Part shown: piece by piece, positions 15,306 through 16,339 of the stretch | Layout of the letters: each line of letters begins with the position of its first letter | Numbering within the stretch: position 1 is the first letter of the stretch | Source of the DNA: an uncultured Phascolarctobacterium sp. | GTDB taxonomy: Bacteria > Bacillota > Negativicutes > Acidaminococcales > Acidaminococcaceae | Assembly (NCBI GenBank): GCA_900554395.1 | Contig: USHB01000010.1 | Location: 1-16,339, forward strand | Direction: 5' to 3' | Length of the DNA stretch: 16,339 nt | Program-made: the position numbers and the translations under genes | Notes under the pieces: generated by a model | Database searches by the model: none | Seen by the model: only the letters and a program-made list of their open reading frames with translations | Told to the model about the DNA's origin: nothing

Positions 15306-15340
15306 CTGTTATTTTCATAAATGCCTGCCGCCCATAAAAA

Positions 15341-15802
15341 TTATTTGCCTGCCAGTTTTTTAATAAGCTGCAGCGTTGCTGCGTTATAAATTTCGCCGTC
15401 CCATTTAATGTTCGGGCCTTTGCCGCAATGCTTAAGGCAGCCGCAAACCGCAAAGCTGAACCCGCCGCTTACGCTGATGCCGCCGTTTTCCACGCCGTAA
15501 GCCTGCCTGATATGTTTAAGCAGCGCTGCCGAACCGTTAGCGGCGCAGTTTTTGCCGCCGCAAACTTCCAAACGGTGCGGGGCAGAGGCCGGTTTTAAAC
15601 TGGGATAGCGTTTGATAACGGCGTTTAAAAAAGTTACCTTGGTATTAAGCAGCGCGGCAATTTCTTCAACTGCAATATCCGTCAGCACGCCGCCGTTATG
15701 CTCCTGCACCTCTTTTAAAAGCTCAACCAGCGCAAACTGATTCTGCGGCGCATCCTGCCCTTTATAATATTCAACTGCTTCGTGTATGTTCCAGTTATTC
15801 AT
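15341..15802 (-). CDS. Stand-alone NuoE-like [2Fe-2S] thioredoxin-fold protein
   Basis: This 153-residue protein resembles the 24-kDa subunit of complex I, NuoE, and the matching HydC/HymA subunits of electron-bifurcating hydrogenases. An N-terminal helical part (1-65) contains ALVELLKEVQEHNGGVL, typical of the family. The thioredoxin-like domain carries the four cluster cysteines at Cys81 and Cys86 (CGGKNC, x4 spacing) and Cys122 and Cys126 (CLKHC, x3 spacing), followed by GKGPNIKWDGEIY. A fifth cysteine, Cys120, lies two residues before the third ligand. No NuoF or hydrogenase gene is adjacent, so the electron partner is unknown. ATG 15802 has AAAGGAAC just upstream, and a promoter lies at 15841-15869. 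Confidence 0.85.
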   Translation of the reverse strand: MNNWNIHEAVEYYKGQDAPQNQFALVELLKEVQEHNGGVLTDIAVEEIAALLNTKVTFLNAVIKRYPSLKPASAPHRLEVCGGKNCAANGSAALLKHIRQAYGVENGGISVSGGFSFAVCGCLKHCGKGPNIKWDGEIYNAATLQLIKKLAGK

Positions 15803-15840
15803 AGGGTTCCTTTCTAAAAAACAAATAATCTATAAAACGT

Positions 15841-15869
15841 ATTTTATCATTTGCCGCCGCTGCATGCAA
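15841..15869 (-). promoter_or_regulatory. Candidate promoter of the NuoE-like gene
   Basis: On the minus strand TTGCAT (15869-15864), a 17-nt spacer and TAAAAT (15846-15841) predict a start near 15834 in the 70-bp gap behind the YczE-type gene. The -35 hexamer equals that of the rpmE promoter. Confidence 0.6.
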
Positions 15870-15872
15870 ATT

Positions 15873-16339
15873 TTAGTTCGCCCTCCGCGCCGCTTTTGCC
15901 AGCATCAAACTGCAAAATTCGGCGCTGCGCTGAATAACAATTCCCGAACACAAAACAGTAAACACTGTACATATGCCAAACTTTCCTCCAAGCAGCACGC
16001 CGGAAACAACCAGTAAAGCATCCAGTGCTGTACGGACAGTTTTGACGGGCCAGTTATTTTTTTCTGCCAGCGAAAACGTAAGCGCCTCATAAGAACCTTT
16101 GCCCAAATCAGCAGCAGCGTAAGCACCTGTACCGGCAGCAAAAATTATAATACCAACGCACATAACTGCCAAACGCAGCCAAGCCTGTTCTGGATAAACA
16201 TTAATTTTGGCAAATACATCAACGAAAAAACTATATATAATTTGATACACGATTGTACCGGCGTTTATCTGCCTGCGGTCATAAAACAAGGAAATTATAA
16301 GCATGGCTGCCGCTACAATAAAAGAAGCCATGCCGAGCG
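15873..16339 (-). CDS. YczE/YitT-like integral membrane protein (5'-truncated by window edge)
   Basis: The C-terminal part (about 155 residues) of a polytopic membrane protein is visible; the frame is open through the window edge, so the Met at 16331 is probably internal. Helices lie near the start (FIVAAAMLIISLFYD), around WLRLAVMCVGIIIFAAGTGA, and in the last third (TALDALLVVSGVLLGGKFGI). The pattern 'AADLGKGSYEALTFSL ... LLGGKFGICTVFTVLCSGIVIQ' resembles YczE/DUF6198 proteins, where a 'LG.GP.D.L' loop precedes a 'LLGG..GIGT' helix. Their function is poorly known; some are next to regulators or transporters. It runs in the same direction as the NuoE-like gene but is separated by a promoter. 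Confidence 0.75.
   Translation of the reverse strand, partial: LGMASFIVAAAMLIISLFYDRRQINAGTIVYQIIYSFFVDVFAKINVYPEQAWLRLAVMCVGIIIFAAGTGAYAAADLGKGSYEALTFSLAEKNNWPVKTVRTALDALLVVSGVLLGGKFGICTVFTVLCSGIVIQRSAEFCSLMLAKAARRAN

Noticed and set aside
15306..15340. Terminator of the NuoE-like gene made of the repeated TGCCTGCC motif
   Set aside because: The two copies are direct, not inverted, and no hairpin with a U-run could be drawn.

Overview
The window looks like a chromosomal core-gene region of a low-to-mid GC Firmicutes-type bacterium. My best guess is the Negativicutes (Acidaminococcus/Phascolarctobacterium-like), but this rests only on general protein resemblance and gene order and was not tested by search. 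All 20 annotated protein genes lie on the minus strand, so transcription runs from high to low coordinates. The gene order (rpmE - yqhQ-like - prfA - prmC - sua5 - rpiB - ywlG - glyA - upp - ... - mnaA - atp operon) closely follows the Bacillus subtilis rpmE-to-atp region.

Layout in transcription order. (1) 16339-15341: the 3' part of a YczE-type membrane protein gene, then a stand-alone NuoE-like [2Fe-2S] protein with its own promoter. (2) 15305-7589: a dense translation/one-carbon/nucleotide run behind a consensus-like promoter. It holds rpmE (L31), a DUF1385 membrane protein, prfA (RF1), prmC (which methylates RF1), sua5/ywlC (t6A tRNA modification), rpiB, ywlG, glyA, upp and a ComEB-type dCMP deaminase, ending in a strong hairpin terminator. 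Most junctions overlap or are a few bases apart. (3) 7546-7062: a gap without large genes that holds a compact, probably unannotated type I toxin-antitoxin locus. It consists of a 25-residue holin-like toxin gene on minus and a convergent, structured RNA of about 90 nt on plus with its own promoter and terminator. (4) 7168-4885: wecA/tagO and mnaA/wecB, the lipid-linked and nucleotide-sugar steps that start secondary wall polymer or antigen synthesis. (5) 4787-1: a promoter and the F1Fo ATP synthase operon atpZ-atpI-atpB-atpE-atpF-atpA-atpG (atpG runs off the window).

The main surprise is in the ATP synthase operon. There is no atpH (delta) gene. The alpha subunit instead carries an N-terminal extension of about 100 residues whose last 70 residues match the C-terminal, stalk-binding domain of delta. 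The N-terminal helical-bundle domain of delta, which normally caps F1, is not encoded between atpF and atpA. The c subunit has a second carboxylate (Asp30) at the site that in Na+-type rings is Gln or Glu, which bears on ion specificity. Second in interest is the type I toxin-antitoxin locus, including a 5' leader with two mutually exclusive hairpins around the toxin Shine-Dalgarno sequence.

No tRNA, rRNA, CRISPR array, insertion sequence or phage gene was recognised.
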